Positions 8,957 through 19,046 of a stretch of DNA of 49,430 nucleotides are shown piece after piece. Within the stretch, counting starts at the first letter, position 1; the number at the start of each line of letters is the position of its first letter. Where the stretch lies: contig DHOP01000017.1 in assembly GCA_002407775.1 (NCBI GenBank), positions 1 through 49,430 of the forward strand. The letters are read 5' to 3'. Source of the stretch: Prevotella sp. UBA5387. Its GTDB lineage: Bacteria; Bacteroidota; Bacteroidia; Bacteroidales; Bacteroidaceae. The position numbers were made by a program, and so were the translations under genes. A model generated the notes under the pieces. It searched no databases. It saw nothing but the letters and a program-made list of their open reading frames with translations, and was not told the DNA's origin.

Positions 8957-11281
8957 ATGAAACACCTGTTTATGCGCATGTTGCTTGCGGAATTGTTAAT
9001 GATTGGAGCGGTTGTTTCTGCATCTGCTCAAGTCTCTATGAACCTTGCTACCAAGGTTACGGATTTGAAAGCTTCTACCAACAATGGTCAATTGACCTTC
9101 ATCAATGACAATGGTCGTGTGGAATTTTGGAGTGGTTTCCATGGAACGGACTTTTATGGACAATATGAATATATAGAGCTAACATGGGATCGCATTAATA
9201 ATATTACTTCTGCAGATGTCTACTGGGCTGTTTCAGGCGACACCATTGATGTTCCTATTGATGCCTATATGTCTTATTGGAATGGTACCGATTGGGTTTG
9301 GGGACAAAGCTTTGGTGACGTTGTTAACCAAACCTCAAGGGTAGAGGTAAACATTTCAACAAACAAAATCCGTATTTACATGAAAGGTATGAAGGCATGT
9401 GGAGTTCGTGAGGTTCGCGTTATTGGTATGCAGGGAGAGTATGATCCTACTGTAATGTATCAGTGGCCAACATATCCTGATGTAATGAACTATGATTTTC
9501 GTAATGACTATCCCAACGGATTTCCTGCTCCTACAAAACTCCTTCCCGAAAATGTAGGCCAAGTAGGGACACGAATAAAGGGTTGGTGGGCGTTCGCCTG
9601 GGGCAAAAATCGCAACCGGTATGTTACGGATGCTGCAATCGATAGTTTGCTCTCACGTATGGATAATGACTTTCGCTTCTTTCGAGATGTAATGGGCTGG
9701 CTGCCTGACAAACGTTCAAAAAACGGTTTCTATAGTACTGTATATTTATATGGTAGTGGTTTAACGATTGACAATGCTGATTCTATAGCTTTGGGTGGTT
9801 GGCAGGGATCCACTTGGTATAATGGTGAAAGCTGGCCAATGGTCCATCTTAGTTATTATCCTGTGGCATGTTTTGACTCACAGTTCACATACGATTCTTT
9901 TCAAGGCAAAAATGTAACTGACCAAGCCTTTCAAATGGGAGCCTGTGTACATGAAGGTATTCATAGTATGTTGGCTGACCTTGAAGGTTGCAAGAAATCA
10001 GTATGGTTTCATGAGAGCAGTGATAACTGGCTCATGAGTGAGGCAGAGCAACGTAGGCAAAATATTTCAACACCTACATCGATGGGATTTTTGAGTGCTG
10101 CAAGTGTCATCGCACCATTCATGCCAATTGATTGCTATAGCGGATGGCTCCAAGATGGAAGTTTTGGGGGACCAACGGCAGATGGTGTAAATATGTATGG
10201 AGATAAGGGGCAATTGTGTACTTGGCGAAATCTTTTAGGTGGTGTACAATATAGTGAGTATTTTCCTAACGCTCTAAGCCAAATGTTGGGAAATGGAAGT
10301 ATCCCATGGATTTGGCAAAATTGTCGTGACTATATCCTTGAGGGTATGGGAAAAGTCTTGGGAGATGAGAGTATGAGATCACTATTGGTAGAATATAATG
10401 CTAGACGAGCTATGGTAGATGTGGGAAAATGGAACACTGCCATAACAAATCTTTTGGATAATAATTGGTTGTTGGATATAGGACCTGAAGGCAATACTTC
10501 CGGGGGCAATTGGAAGGGAGATATTGAGCATTGGCGAGCCACTTGTTATGCTAATATGAGTAAATGTGATGAGGTTGATAGCGCAGGTTGGTGGAAACCA
10601 GAATACCGAACTACACCTGGATGGAGCGCAAGCAACCAGATACCTTTGCATATAGAAGGCGTTCAAGGAAATATTGTGCGTCTATATTTTAAGCCTATAG
10701 GTGCAAATATGACATGTCAGCTATGTTATCGCTCAAAGAGAGGTAAGGTTTACTATTCCCATCCAGTTCAGGACGAGGGTATTGTATCCATTGAACTTAA
10801 AGAGGTTCCGGCCAATCAAGTGATAATAGCAGTTGTCAGTAATACCGACTATATATATAAGGGTGAGGAGACGCGTAAGGCGCATTATGACTATAGGCTG
10901 AAGATGATGGATAACGTATATCAGCCTGCCGATGCTAAACTGAAGTGGTATCAATTCCGTAATACAATTACAGATGGTGCTTTTGTTACAGATATTAATG
11001 AGGTTTCAAAAAATGATGGAAATAGTGGAGCAATGCGTTTCTCCATGACACTTCAAACAAACAAGGTGAAATGCGGGGATAGTCTGCCACTTTATTTTAC
11101 TGGAGTGGCGAGACCTTGGATCCAAGTGCGATTACACAGCCTTGACGGAGAGACTGTTTATGCACAGAGCTTTCGATACGATGGCTTATTGCATATACCA
11201 AGCTTTTTGACTAAAGGGCTATATATAGTTGAGAGTCAAGATGGAAAAGACCTAGCAAGTGCAAAATTGTTGATAGAATAG
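8957..11281 (+). CDS. Secreted gluzincin-like metallopeptidase-family protein with C-terminal sorting-like tail
   Basis: I start this at the ATG at 8957 (774 aa): it directly precedes a good signal peptide (MKHLFMRMLL...SASAQ) and lies just after the promoter. After an N-terminal beta-rich region of about 140 residues comes a domain with HEGIH at residues 332-336 and, 16 residues on, a Glu (E353) in a WFHES motif. HExxH plus a downstream Glu is the zinc-ligand pattern of gluzincin metallopeptidases. It resembles the two HExxH proteins at 28584 and 30302 in this motif and may belong to the same broad DUF6055-like group. The last ~80 residues (HSLDGETVYAQ, GLYIV, KLLIE) look like a type IX secretion tail. 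It is the first gene of the putative operon. Proteolytic activity is inferred, not shown. Confidence 0.65.
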   Translation: MKHLFMRMLLAELLMIGAVVSASAQVSMNLATKVTDLKASTNNGQLTFINDNGRVEFWSGFHGTDFYGQYEYIELTWDRINNITSADVYWAVSGDTIDVPIDAYMSYWNGTDWVWGQSFGDVVNQTSRVEVNISTNKIRIYMKGMKACGVREVRVIGMQGEYDPTVMYQWPTYPDVMNYDFRNDYPNGFPAPTKLLPENVGQVGTRIKGWWAFAWGKNRNRYVTDAAIDSLLSRMDNDFRFFRDVMGWLPDKRSKNGFYSTVYLYGSGLTIDNADSIALGGWQGSTWYNGESWPMVHLSYYPVACFDSQFTYDSFQGKNVTDQAFQMGACVHEGIHSMLADLEGCKKSVWFHESSDNWLMSEAEQRRQNISTPTSMGFLSAASVIAPFMPIDCYSGWLQDGSFGGPTADGVNMYGDKGQLCTWRNLLGGVQYSEYFPNALSQMLGNGSIPWIWQNCRDYILEGMGKVLGDESMRSLLVEYNARRAMVDVGKWNTAITNLLDNNWLLDIGPEGNTSGGNWKGDIEHWRATCYANMSKCDEVDSAGWWKPEYRTTPGWSASNQIPLHIEGVQGNIVRLYFKPIGANMTCQLCYRSKRGKVYYSHPVQDEGIVSIELKEVPANQVIIAVVSNTDYIYKGEETRKAHYDYRLKMMDNVYQPADAKLKWYQFRNTITDGAFVTDINEVSKNDGNSGAMRFSMTLQTNKVKCGDSLPLYFTGVARPWIQVRLHSLDGETVYAQSFRYDGLLHIPSFLTKGLYIVESQDGKDLASAKLLIE

Positions 11282-11319
11282 TTCTCCACAGAATTTATGA
11301 TTACAATATAATAAACTAT

Positions 11320-13965
11320 ATGACCAGAAAGATGAAACATTCGAAATCAATTTTCAGATTGATATCAGGAGTGGCTTCCACTTTTATTTTATTGGGTGCT
11401 GGGTTTATGCAGTCATGCGAAAAGGATGTCCTATCGGGACAACCAGAGTGGCTAGGGAACTCACTTTACGAGAGATTACAGAGCGGTGGAAATTTTAGTT
11501 ATACGTTGCGTCTTATCGATGATCTAGGGCAGACAGATGTGTTGAAACGAACTGGTAGCAAGACACTATTTGTTGCTGACGATGCTGCGTATGATGTTTT
11601 CTTCAAGAGCAACAATTGGAGTGTTCGTAAGTATGAGGATCTATCCATGGCCCAAAAGAAATTACTATTCAATAGTACAATGGTGAATGATGCATACTTG
11701 ATTGAACTATTGAGTAATGTTAGTGGGAATCCTCCTCAAGAAGGACAATGTATGCGGCGTGAAACAGCCGTCTCAGTGTTCGACTCCATTTCAAGAATAT
11801 ATTCATCAGAAATGCCAAATACAAAATATTGGGACAAATACAGGAATTATAGAAATGGTATTGTTCTTTTACGTGATAATACGCCGAAGCCCATGATACA
11901 CTTTCTCCCAATATATATGCAAACAAACAAGATCATGGACAATGATTTTTCTATATTGACAAATGGGGCTTCTAAGTCTGTTGCTGATGCGTGGGTTAAC
12001 GGGAAGAAAATTATTGAGCGTGATATAACTTGTAAGAATGGCTATTTACATCAGGTTGATGGAGTGATGATGTCCTCAGACAATATGGCGGGTATTATAC
12101 ATAATCATCAGAACATGTCAACTTTTGCACAAATGCTTGATAGATTCTCTGCCCCATACTATGATGATGCGGCTACCAAGGAATACAATCGATTGAACGA
12201 CACCAATGATTCCGTATTTGTAATGCGATATTTTGCAGAGACTGCAAACACTGGAAACTATGGCAATTCTGTTGCTGGAAATCTTAACATGGACCCGAGT
12301 GGGCAGACTGTAGATGCTCAGCTTTTCTTTGATCCTGGTTGGAATCAATATATGTATAGCAACACGTCTGGCCGCGATTTGCATTATGATGCAGGAGCAA
12401 TGCTAGTACCATCAAACGCTGCTCTTGATTATTGGTGGAATCATGACGGTAAAGTTCTACAAAATATGTATGGATCGTGGGATAATGTTCCGATAAAAGT
12501 TCTTGTCAAGATGATGAATATTAATATGATTAACACTTTCTCAGAGACGGTTCCCTCAAAATTTAACAATATAGTTGATAACACTACTAAAGTACCATTG
12601 GGTGTCACCACAAGCGATGTAGATAGCTGCTTCATGGGTTGTAATGGTGTGATTTATCTGACAAACAAGGTGTTCACACCTGCAGACTACAGTAGCGTCT
12701 CTTTCCCTGCATTGGTTAATCAAAATACGATGAGTGTAATTTACTGGGCAATAGAAAATCTCAATTTTGAGCCTTATCTTAACTCAATGGATTCGTATTA
12801 CAGCTTCATTACCCCAACCAACAATGCAATGTTGAGTTACGTTGACCCTTGCTCATATGCAGCATCTAAAACAGTGCTATATACATTCTTTTATGATGAC
12901 AAGGCTAAAACCGTAAAGGCACATCGATATTACTATGATCTTGACTCTGGGTCAATTGACACTAGTACTTCCTTGTCTGATGCAACAGGTGATCAAGTAA
13001 AAGATAGACTTGAAGATTTGCTTAATGGGTTGATTATAGTTGGAAACGTCGAGGATGGGCATTCCTATTATAAATCAAAAGGTGGGTCGCCTATTCATGT
13101 TACTAATGCTGGGGTAGTGGGTTCGATGACAGTTGCCGGGGGATTACAATTGGAACGTAGCAAACATGTTATAATCAACAAAATATATGATCAAAGCGAG
13201 AATGGTAATGGTAAAGCCTATGTTGTAGATGATAACATACCTCTTACAAGCAAGCGTAGTACATATAACATTTTGCAGAAGGACGAACGTTATTCTGAAT
13301 TCTTTAAACTTTTAGATGGAAGTCGCGGATCTCTTATTTCACAAAAGCTTAGTGGGACCTACTCTTGTGTAGATTATAACATCAGCCTTTTTGATGCTTA
13401 CAATTACACGGTGTATGTGCCTACCAACGAGTCAATTATGAAATTAATTACTGATGGATATTTGCCTACGTGGGATGATTATGAGAAGCTAACAGTAGAT
13501 GACTTTGGTGGAGACCGCAAGGCATATAATAATGGTAGAAACACTTTGGCGGATATCATCACAAATTTCTTGCGCTATCACATTCAGGATAATTCGGTTT
13601 TCATAGGTGGAAATATTATGAACAATGTGAAATTTGAGACTTCAAAGATTAATCCTCTTAACAAAAGGTTTTTCTCACTCACAGTTAATGCCGATGATAA
13701 TAGCCTGTCGGTAGAAGACCAACTTGGTAATATGCGTAATGTCACTAAACAGAGTGGACTCTATAATAACATCGGTCGAGAATATTGGTTCCAGGTTTCA
13801 GGTTCTGGAACTAGTGCCGTTGACCAAATTTACAATGCTTCTGATGTCGTGGTTCATCAGATAGATGGGCCATTGTTCTATGAGCAAAATCAGTTAAGGC
13901 CATGGCGCGCGGTGATAGGCCTTTCAACTAATGGAGCTAAATTGTCTAAAGCAGGGAGGAAATAA
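11320..13965 (+). CDS. Fasciclin (FAS1)-domain lipoprotein 1
   Basis: This 881-residue protein has an N-terminal lipoprotein signal (GFMQSCEKD) and is probably anchored in the outer membrane. At least three FAS1-like segments can be made out by the pattern of a short helix, then an S/YxxFxxTNxA-like strand. They lie near residues 60-140 (TLFVADDAAYD), 465-540 (SFITPTNNAML) and 645-780 (YTVYVPTNESI). FAS1 domains are adhesion or binding modules without known catalysis. It lies 38 bp after the metallopeptidase-like gene and 2 bp before susC, so it is clearly part of the SusCD transcript. A role as a surface binding or scaffold lipoprotein is inferred from position. Domain borders are approximate. 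Confidence 0.75.
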   Translation: MTRKMKHSKSIFRLISGVASTFILLGAGFMQSCEKDVLSGQPEWLGNSLYERLQSGGNFSYTLRLIDDLGQTDVLKRTGSKTLFVADDAAYDVFFKSNNWSVRKYEDLSMAQKKLLFNSTMVNDAYLIELLSNVSGNPPQEGQCMRRETAVSVFDSISRIYSSEMPNTKYWDKYRNYRNGIVLLRDNTPKPMIHFLPIYMQTNKIMDNDFSILTNGASKSVADAWVNGKKIIERDITCKNGYLHQVDGVMMSSDNMAGIIHNHQNMSTFAQMLDRFSAPYYDDAATKEYNRLNDTNDSVFVMRYFAETANTGNYGNSVAGNLNMDPSGQTVDAQLFFDPGWNQYMYSNTSGRDLHYDAGAMLVPSNAALDYWWNHDGKVLQNMYGSWDNVPIKVLVKMMNINMINTFSETVPSKFNNIVDNTTKVPLGVTTSDVDSCFMGCNGVIYLTNKVFTPADYSSVSFPALVNQNTMSVIYWAIENLNFEPYLNSMDSYYSFITPTNNAMLSYVDPCSYAASKTVLYTFFYDDKAKTVKAHRYYYDLDSGSIDTSTSLSDATGDQVKDRLEDLLNGLIIVGNVEDGHSYYKSKGGSPIHVTNAGVVGSMTVAGGLQLERSKHVIINKIYDQSENGNGKAYVVDDNIPLTSKRSTYNILQKDERYSEFFKLLDGSRGSLISQKLSGTYSCVDYNISLFDAYNYTVYVPTNESIMKLITDGYLPTWDDYEKLTVDDFGGDRKAYNNGRNTLADIITNFLRYHIQDNSVFIGGNIMNNVKFETSKINPLNKRFFSLTVNADDNSLSVEDQLGNMRNVTKQSGLYNNIGREYWFQVSGSGTSAVDQIYNASDVVVHQIDGPLFYEQNQLRPWRAVIGLSTNGAKLSKAGRK

Positions 13966-13967
13966 AG

Positions 13968-16900
13968 ATGAAACAGATAAGATTTTACTTATTGTTATCA
14001 ATGCTTTGGCTTTTGGCTACTCATGTCAGTGCACAGATTACTGCTATTCATGGTTCGGTTCTTGATGAGTATGGACCTATTATGGGCGCTGCTGTTTGTC
14101 AGATAGATGGGACTGGACGTATCATAGAGTCTACTACATCTGATATTAATGGTAATTTCTCGATGAGAATTAGTAATACAAAAGACAAGCTAAGAATTAG
14201 CTATGTTGGTTGTAAGACAATTGTGCTACCGATTAACAAAGAGGAATATAATGTAACTCTGAAAAGTGAGAATGTAATCAACGAGGTTGTTGTGAGAGCA
14301 CAACGCCGACTTAACGGTGGAGGACTTGCGATTCCTGAACGTGAAATTTCTTATTCTACTCAAACCATTTCTACTAAGGAATTCGAGGGTTTAGGAATGA
14401 ATACCATTGATGAAGCATTACAGGGTCGTATAGCAGGTCTTGACATCGTATCAGTTAGTGGAAATCTAGGAGCAGGAACCACCATGAGATTGCGTGGAGC
14501 TAGCACCGTGAGCTCTCTTACCTCTAACAATCCTTTGATTGTGGTAAACGGGAACACTTGGAATGTTGACATGAGTAACTTTAATGTGAATTCTGCTAAT
14601 GATGAACAGTTCGCCCAACTTTTGAATATTAATCCTGAGGATATTTCCAGTATCACTGTTTTGAAAGATGCCGCCGCCACAGCAATATATGGTTCTCAAG
14701 GCGCCAATGGTGTTATTGAACTAACGACCAAACGTGGTTCTTTGGGTAAACCGAGACTTTCTTATTCTCTACGCCTTACTGGTACTTACCAACCGGCAGG
14801 GTATAAAATGTTGAATGGCGATGACTATACTATGCTGCTCAAAGAAAGCTATTTCAACCCGGAGCAGAGCCATACATCTGCAGACATTAGGGAACTAAAC
14901 TATGATCCTACATTCTCAGAATATGAGCAATATAATAACAATACAGATTGGAGAGACGCCGTTACACAAGTAGGTCTACGTCAGAATCATTTCCTTAGTG
15001 TAACGGGAGGTGGGGAGAAAGCTTCCTTTAGAATCTCAGGTGGCTTTGATAATGAAACGGGAAGCGTCATTCAGCAACAGTTGAATAGATTCTCAACACG
15101 TGTTGCTCTCGACTATTATGTCAGTGACCGTATAAAAATTGCCACAAACTTCTCCTTGACATACACAAAGAATAAACGAAACTATGATGACCTATTGAGC
15201 ATTGCTAATCATAAGATGCCAAACATGAGTATCTATGAACAAGATAGTAATGGTAATAATACAGACACCTACTATGAAATGCTTCAAAATGCCTCTTCCG
15301 TATTTAATGGTAATCAGAAGTCTCTAGTTAATCCTGTAGCAAGTGCCAATCTAGCCAAGAACGACCAAAGGACGTATGACATTACCCCAGAGTTTCAAAT
15401 TGATTATAGGCTCTTAGGTTTGGATGATAATCATTGGAGACTTGACTATGAGGGAAGGGTTTACATGAATATTTTTAACGATTATGTTGATAAGTTTTAT
15501 CCACAGGCACTTACGACCGTGGCATGGAGTAATGCTGTAAACACATCTTATGTGGGATCATCCAAGAGCGTGGCATTTAACACTAAGCATACCCTAACCC
15601 TAATTCCCCATTTTACGAATTCGAATCATTCGCTAATGATGATGGGACGTTTTGAGCTCACTTCTGGAACTAGCAATGGAAGTAGTACTGAAGGACGTAA
15701 TTTGCCGTCGGGTGGAATTACGATACCTGATGCAGGCGGACTTGTTTCTGGGCTTAATACGAGCTATAGTCAGTGGCATTCTATGTATTATACATTTTCA
15801 AGCCACTATGCTTATAAAGGGCGGTACATGGCAGACTTCTCTCTACGCGCTGATGGAACTACGAAATTTGGACCTGGTCGCAGATGGGGTTATTTCCCAG
15901 CTCTATCATTTCGTTGGAATATTATAGATGAGCCTTTTATGGAATCAGCACGTAGTTGGCTTTCTATGTTAAGTTTACGTCCAAGTTGGGGAAGGGTGGG
16001 CAATCAGCCAAACAATGACTATCTTTATGAAAGCAAATATAGTACTGCATCTCGTTATATAGACATGAGTTCGATGCTTCCTTCCAATATTAGACTTACA
16101 GACCTACGTTGGGAAACAGTCTCTACATATGATATAGGTATGGATATAGGTCTGTGGAATGATAAACTCAGATTAACGCTTGAATGGTATCGTTCCACAA
16201 CAAAGGATATGCTGATGCCCAATATCCGCATTCCCTCAAATACAGGTTATTTGACTCTTGCTACAGGCAATGTTGGTTCAATGCGCAATTCTGGTTGGGA
16301 GTTTAATATAGACACCAATAAATTAATCGAAAAGGGGAAATTCTATCTTGATATTAACGCCTCATTTGGAAATAACCGAAATGAAATCTTATCCATGGAT
16401 AAAAACGTGTTGAAATCTTTGAATTCTGAATTCACTTATAATAATGCGGAGGTCCTACAAAGAGTGCAGATTGGAAATCCATTTGGCGCCATCTATGGCT
16501 TTAGATATAAGGGAGTATATGAATATGGTTACAACACCTTTAATAAAATGAGTTTGGAGGAAAGAGAGGCATTCCTAAAGTCGGGCCACACTGCTCCTGT
16601 AGCAATGACAGCAGATAACACAGTGATTTATGATGACAAAGGTAAGCCTGTGCAAATGATGTATGCCTATTCAAACACAGGAGACGCAAGGAACTATGTT
16701 TTTAAGGGTGGAGATGCAATATACGAGGACATCAATAATGATGGCAATATTAATGCATTGGATATAGTTTATCTAGGAAGCTCTCTTCCAAAATTAACAG
16801 GAGGTTTTGGCTTTACACTTAATTACGATGGATGGAAATTAAATAGCCAGTTCACCTATCGTATGGGTAATAAGATTCTCAATATGGCTCGTTTGGATGC

Positions 16901-17282
16901 CGAGTCAATGTCTACGAATGACAACCAAAGTCAAGCAGTGAATTATCGTTGGCGCAAAGAAGGAGATGTTACTTCGATTCCTCGCGCCATGTATGGCTCT
17001 ACGACCAACTATAACACCTTGGTAAGTGATAGGTTTGTTGAAAACGGAAGTTTCCTTCGTTTAAATTATGTTCAGCTGTCATATGCTCTCAAGAGCAAGT
17101 TGGCCAAGAGCATAGGGTTTTCAGCACTACGTTTCTATCTCAGTGCGAACAATCTGTTCATTATTACCAAATATACTGGTGTTGACCCTGAAGTGGGTTA
17201 TGGAAGCTATGGAGCAGCTGTTGATAATGGTCAAACACCAAGGGCTCGCTCATATACACTAGGAATGACTTTTGACTTTTAA
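13968..17282 (+). CDS. SusC/RagA-family TonB-dependent outer-membrane transporter (pair 1)
   Basis: This 1104-residue protein starts with a signal peptide (THVSAQ). A carboxypeptidase-regulatory-like domain follows (~23-95), then a TonB-box-like NEVVVRAQ, a plug and a large C-terminal beta-barrel. The plug carries the family hallmarks: LQGRIAGLDIVSV, MRLRGAS, PLIVVNG, ITVLKDAAATAIYGSQGANGVI. It imports a large ligand across the outer membrane with energy from TonB-ExbBD and is expected to be capped by the SusD encoded 11 bp downstream. A DxNxDG-type acidic loop (DINNDGNINALD) near residue 924 is typical of SusC barrels. The substrate is not evident from the sequence. Confidence 0.95.
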   Translation: MKQIRFYLLLSMLWLLATHVSAQITAIHGSVLDEYGPIMGAAVCQIDGTGRIIESTTSDINGNFSMRISNTKDKLRISYVGCKTIVLPINKEEYNVTLKSENVINEVVVRAQRRLNGGGLAIPEREISYSTQTISTKEFEGLGMNTIDEALQGRIAGLDIVSVSGNLGAGTTMRLRGASTVSSLTSNNPLIVVNGNTWNVDMSNFNVNSANDEQFAQLLNINPEDISSITVLKDAAATAIYGSQGANGVIELTTKRGSLGKPRLSYSLRLTGTYQPAGYKMLNGDDYTMLLKESYFNPEQSHTSADIRELNYDPTFSEYEQYNNNTDWRDAVTQVGLRQNHFLSVTGGGEKASFRISGGFDNETGSVIQQQLNRFSTRVALDYYVSDRIKIATNFSLTYTKNKRNYDDLLSIANHKMPNMSIYEQDSNGNNTDTYYEMLQNASSVFNGNQKSLVNPVASANLAKNDQRTYDITPEFQIDYRLLGLDDNHWRLDYEGRVYMNIFNDYVDKFYPQALTTVAWSNAVNTSYVGSSKSVAFNTKHTLTLIPHFTNSNHSLMMMGRFELTSGTSNGSSTEGRNLPSGGITIPDAGGLVSGLNTSYSQWHSMYYTFSSHYAYKGRYMADFSLRADGTTKFGPGRRWGYFPALSFRWNIIDEPFMESARSWLSMLSLRPSWGRVGNQPNNDYLYESKYSTASRYIDMSSMLPSNIRLTDLRWETVSTYDIGMDIGLWNDKLRLTLEWYRSTTKDMLMPNIRIPSNTGYLTLATGNVGSMRNSGWEFNIDTNKLIEKGKFYLDINASFGNNRNEILSMDKNVLKSLNSEFTYNNAEVLQRVQIGNPFGAIYGFRYKGVYEYGYNTFNKMSLEEREAFLKSGHTAPVAMTADNTVIYDDKGKPVQMMYAYSNTGDARNYVFKGGDAIYEDINNDGNINALDIVYLGSSLPKLTGGFGFTLNYDGWKLNSQFTYRMGNKILNMARLDAESMSTNDNQSQAVNYRWRKEGDVTSIPRAMYGSTTNYNTLVSDRFVENGSFLRLNYVQLSYALKSKLAKSIGFSALRFYLSANNLFIITKYTGVDPEVGYGSYGAAVDNGQTPRARSYTLGMTFDF

Positions 17283-17293
17283 AGATAACGACA

Positions 17294-19021
17294 ATGATAC
17301 TGAACAAGCGAATATATAAACTTGGTTGGATGGTAGCCCTAGCCGCTACCCTTACCTCTTGCTCTGATTTTCTGAATGTAGAGCCATTGAATGAGATTGT
17401 CCTTGAAAAGTTTTGGAATGAAGAAAGTGATGTAGAAAATGTCATTTCTGGCTGTTATAGTACATTACAATCCCAAGCATGCATTGAACGAATGATGGCG
17501 TGGGGAGAGTTTCGATCGGACAACATTGTCGGCGGAACAAACGTTCAGAACAATCAAGATTTGGCTAATATTTTCAAAGAGAATATTAATGCAAGCAATA
17601 GTTTCACATCGTGGGATAAGATGTACTATGTAATTAATACTTGCAATACTATACTACATTATGCTCCAACAGTTGCTCAGAAAGATCCAAATTATACTGA
17701 GAGCGAATTAAATGCTACGCGCGCCGAAGTTTCTGCTCTACGTGATCTTTGCTATTTCTATCTTATTCGAACCTTTCGTGATGTCCCATATACAACGACA
17801 CCATATCTTGATAATACTCAACAGAGTGCTGTCCCTGCTACACCATTTGATATGGTCCTTGACTCTCTTATTTTTGATCTCGGAAGTGTGCGACCGTATG
17901 TAGTAAAAAACTATCCGACCAACAAAGTTTATTATCAACATGGGCGAATAACACAAGATGCTATTAATGCGATTTTATGCGACATGTATTTATGGAAGCA
18001 AAATTATCAAATGGCAGTGCAATATGCTGATTTGGTAATTCAAGCAAAAACGGAGGAACGTAAAAAGGAGATAGAAAAAAATAGTAGTACAGGAAATCTT
18101 GAGGAACAATTGCTGAATGGCTACCCGCTAATCTCTGACCAAAGTGGAAACAGATATGGAAACGCTTTTACAGCTATCTTCGGTAATGGAAACAGTAGTG
18201 AAAGCATCTTTGAATTAATGTTTATGAATGACAACAATATGTTGTCAGATGGAGCGGTAAGTTACTATTATGGTAATGCTACAACTTTTCCTGGAATTGT
18301 AAAACCCGCTGAGTTTATTAGTACAGACATGACTCTTGATGTTCCTCAGTTATTCTCCAGTAAGTTTGATACACGTTATTATGAGAATATAGAATCGTTC
18401 GGTGGTAATACATTCGGTATCGCAAAATACTCAACAACTTCTGGTTCTGTCACCACGTCTGGAGTTTCACCATCAGGAAGCCACGGAAATTTTTATCCTA
18501 GTGAATACTGCCACGCTAATTGGATAATCTATCGCTTAACTGATGTAATGCTTATGAAGGCTGAGGCACTTGTAGAGATGGTGGATGAAAAAGATTCAAC
18601 ATCAGCTGGAATAGCAACACGTGACACTTTGCTCCATCAGGCATATGACATTGTCAATACTATCAATCTTCGGTCCAATGGGGCAACAAACAAAGAAAAT
18701 ATTGATTACAATTTGTATAGTAGCAAAACTCAGATGGCAAATCTTGTTTTACAAGAACGTCAAAGGGAACTCATGTTTGAAGGTAAACGATGGTATGACT
18801 TAGTTCGTCGTAGTCGACGCGATGGAAACACTAATTATTTAATTAGCAGGGTGACGCAAAAAGGTTCGGAAAATGCTTCTGTTCTTCAAAGTAAACTCAC
18901 AAGAATGGATGCCATCTATTGGCCATATAATAAAGAGGAAATACAAGTTAACTCAAATCTTGTCCAGAATCCTGCTTTTGATAACGGAAATAATAACAGT
19001 TACGAGGGAACATCCAAATAG
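17294..19021 (+). CDS. SusD/RagB-family surface lipoprotein (pair 1)
   Basis: This 575-residue SusD-type protein has a lipobox LTSC followed by SDFLNVEP, the classic start of the family. It has the TPR-like helical framework and a C-terminal segment with LVLQERQRELMFEGKRWYDLVRR, a strong RagB/SusD signature. It forms the hinged lid over the SusC transporter encoded just upstream (11-bp gap) and binds the ligand at the cell surface. A lower-complexity Ser/Gly/Thr stretch near residue 390 is probably a surface loop. The ligand is unknown. Confidence 0.95.
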   Translation: MILNKRIYKLGWMVALAATLTSCSDFLNVEPLNEIVLEKFWNEESDVENVISGCYSTLQSQACIERMMAWGEFRSDNIVGGTNVQNNQDLANIFKENINASNSFTSWDKMYYVINTCNTILHYAPTVAQKDPNYTESELNATRAEVSALRDLCYFYLIRTFRDVPYTTTPYLDNTQQSAVPATPFDMVLDSLIFDLGSVRPYVVKNYPTNKVYYQHGRITQDAINAILCDMYLWKQNYQMAVQYADLVIQAKTEERKKEIEKNSSTGNLEEQLLNGYPLISDQSGNRYGNAFTAIFGNGNSSESIFELMFMNDNNMLSDGAVSYYYGNATTFPGIVKPAEFISTDMTLDVPQLFSSKFDTRYYENIESFGGNTFGIAKYSTTSGSVTTSGVSPSGSHGNFYPSEYCHANWIIYRLTDVMLMKAEALVEMVDEKDSTSAGIATRDTLLHQAYDIVNTINLRSNGATNKENIDYNLYSSKTQMANLVLQERQRELMFEGKRWYDLVRRSRRDGNTNYLISRVTQKGSENASVLQSKLTRMDAIYWPYNKEEIQVNSNLVQNPAFDNGNNNSYEGTSK

Positions 19022-19046
19022 CTTTTAATATTTAAATATTTCGAAT

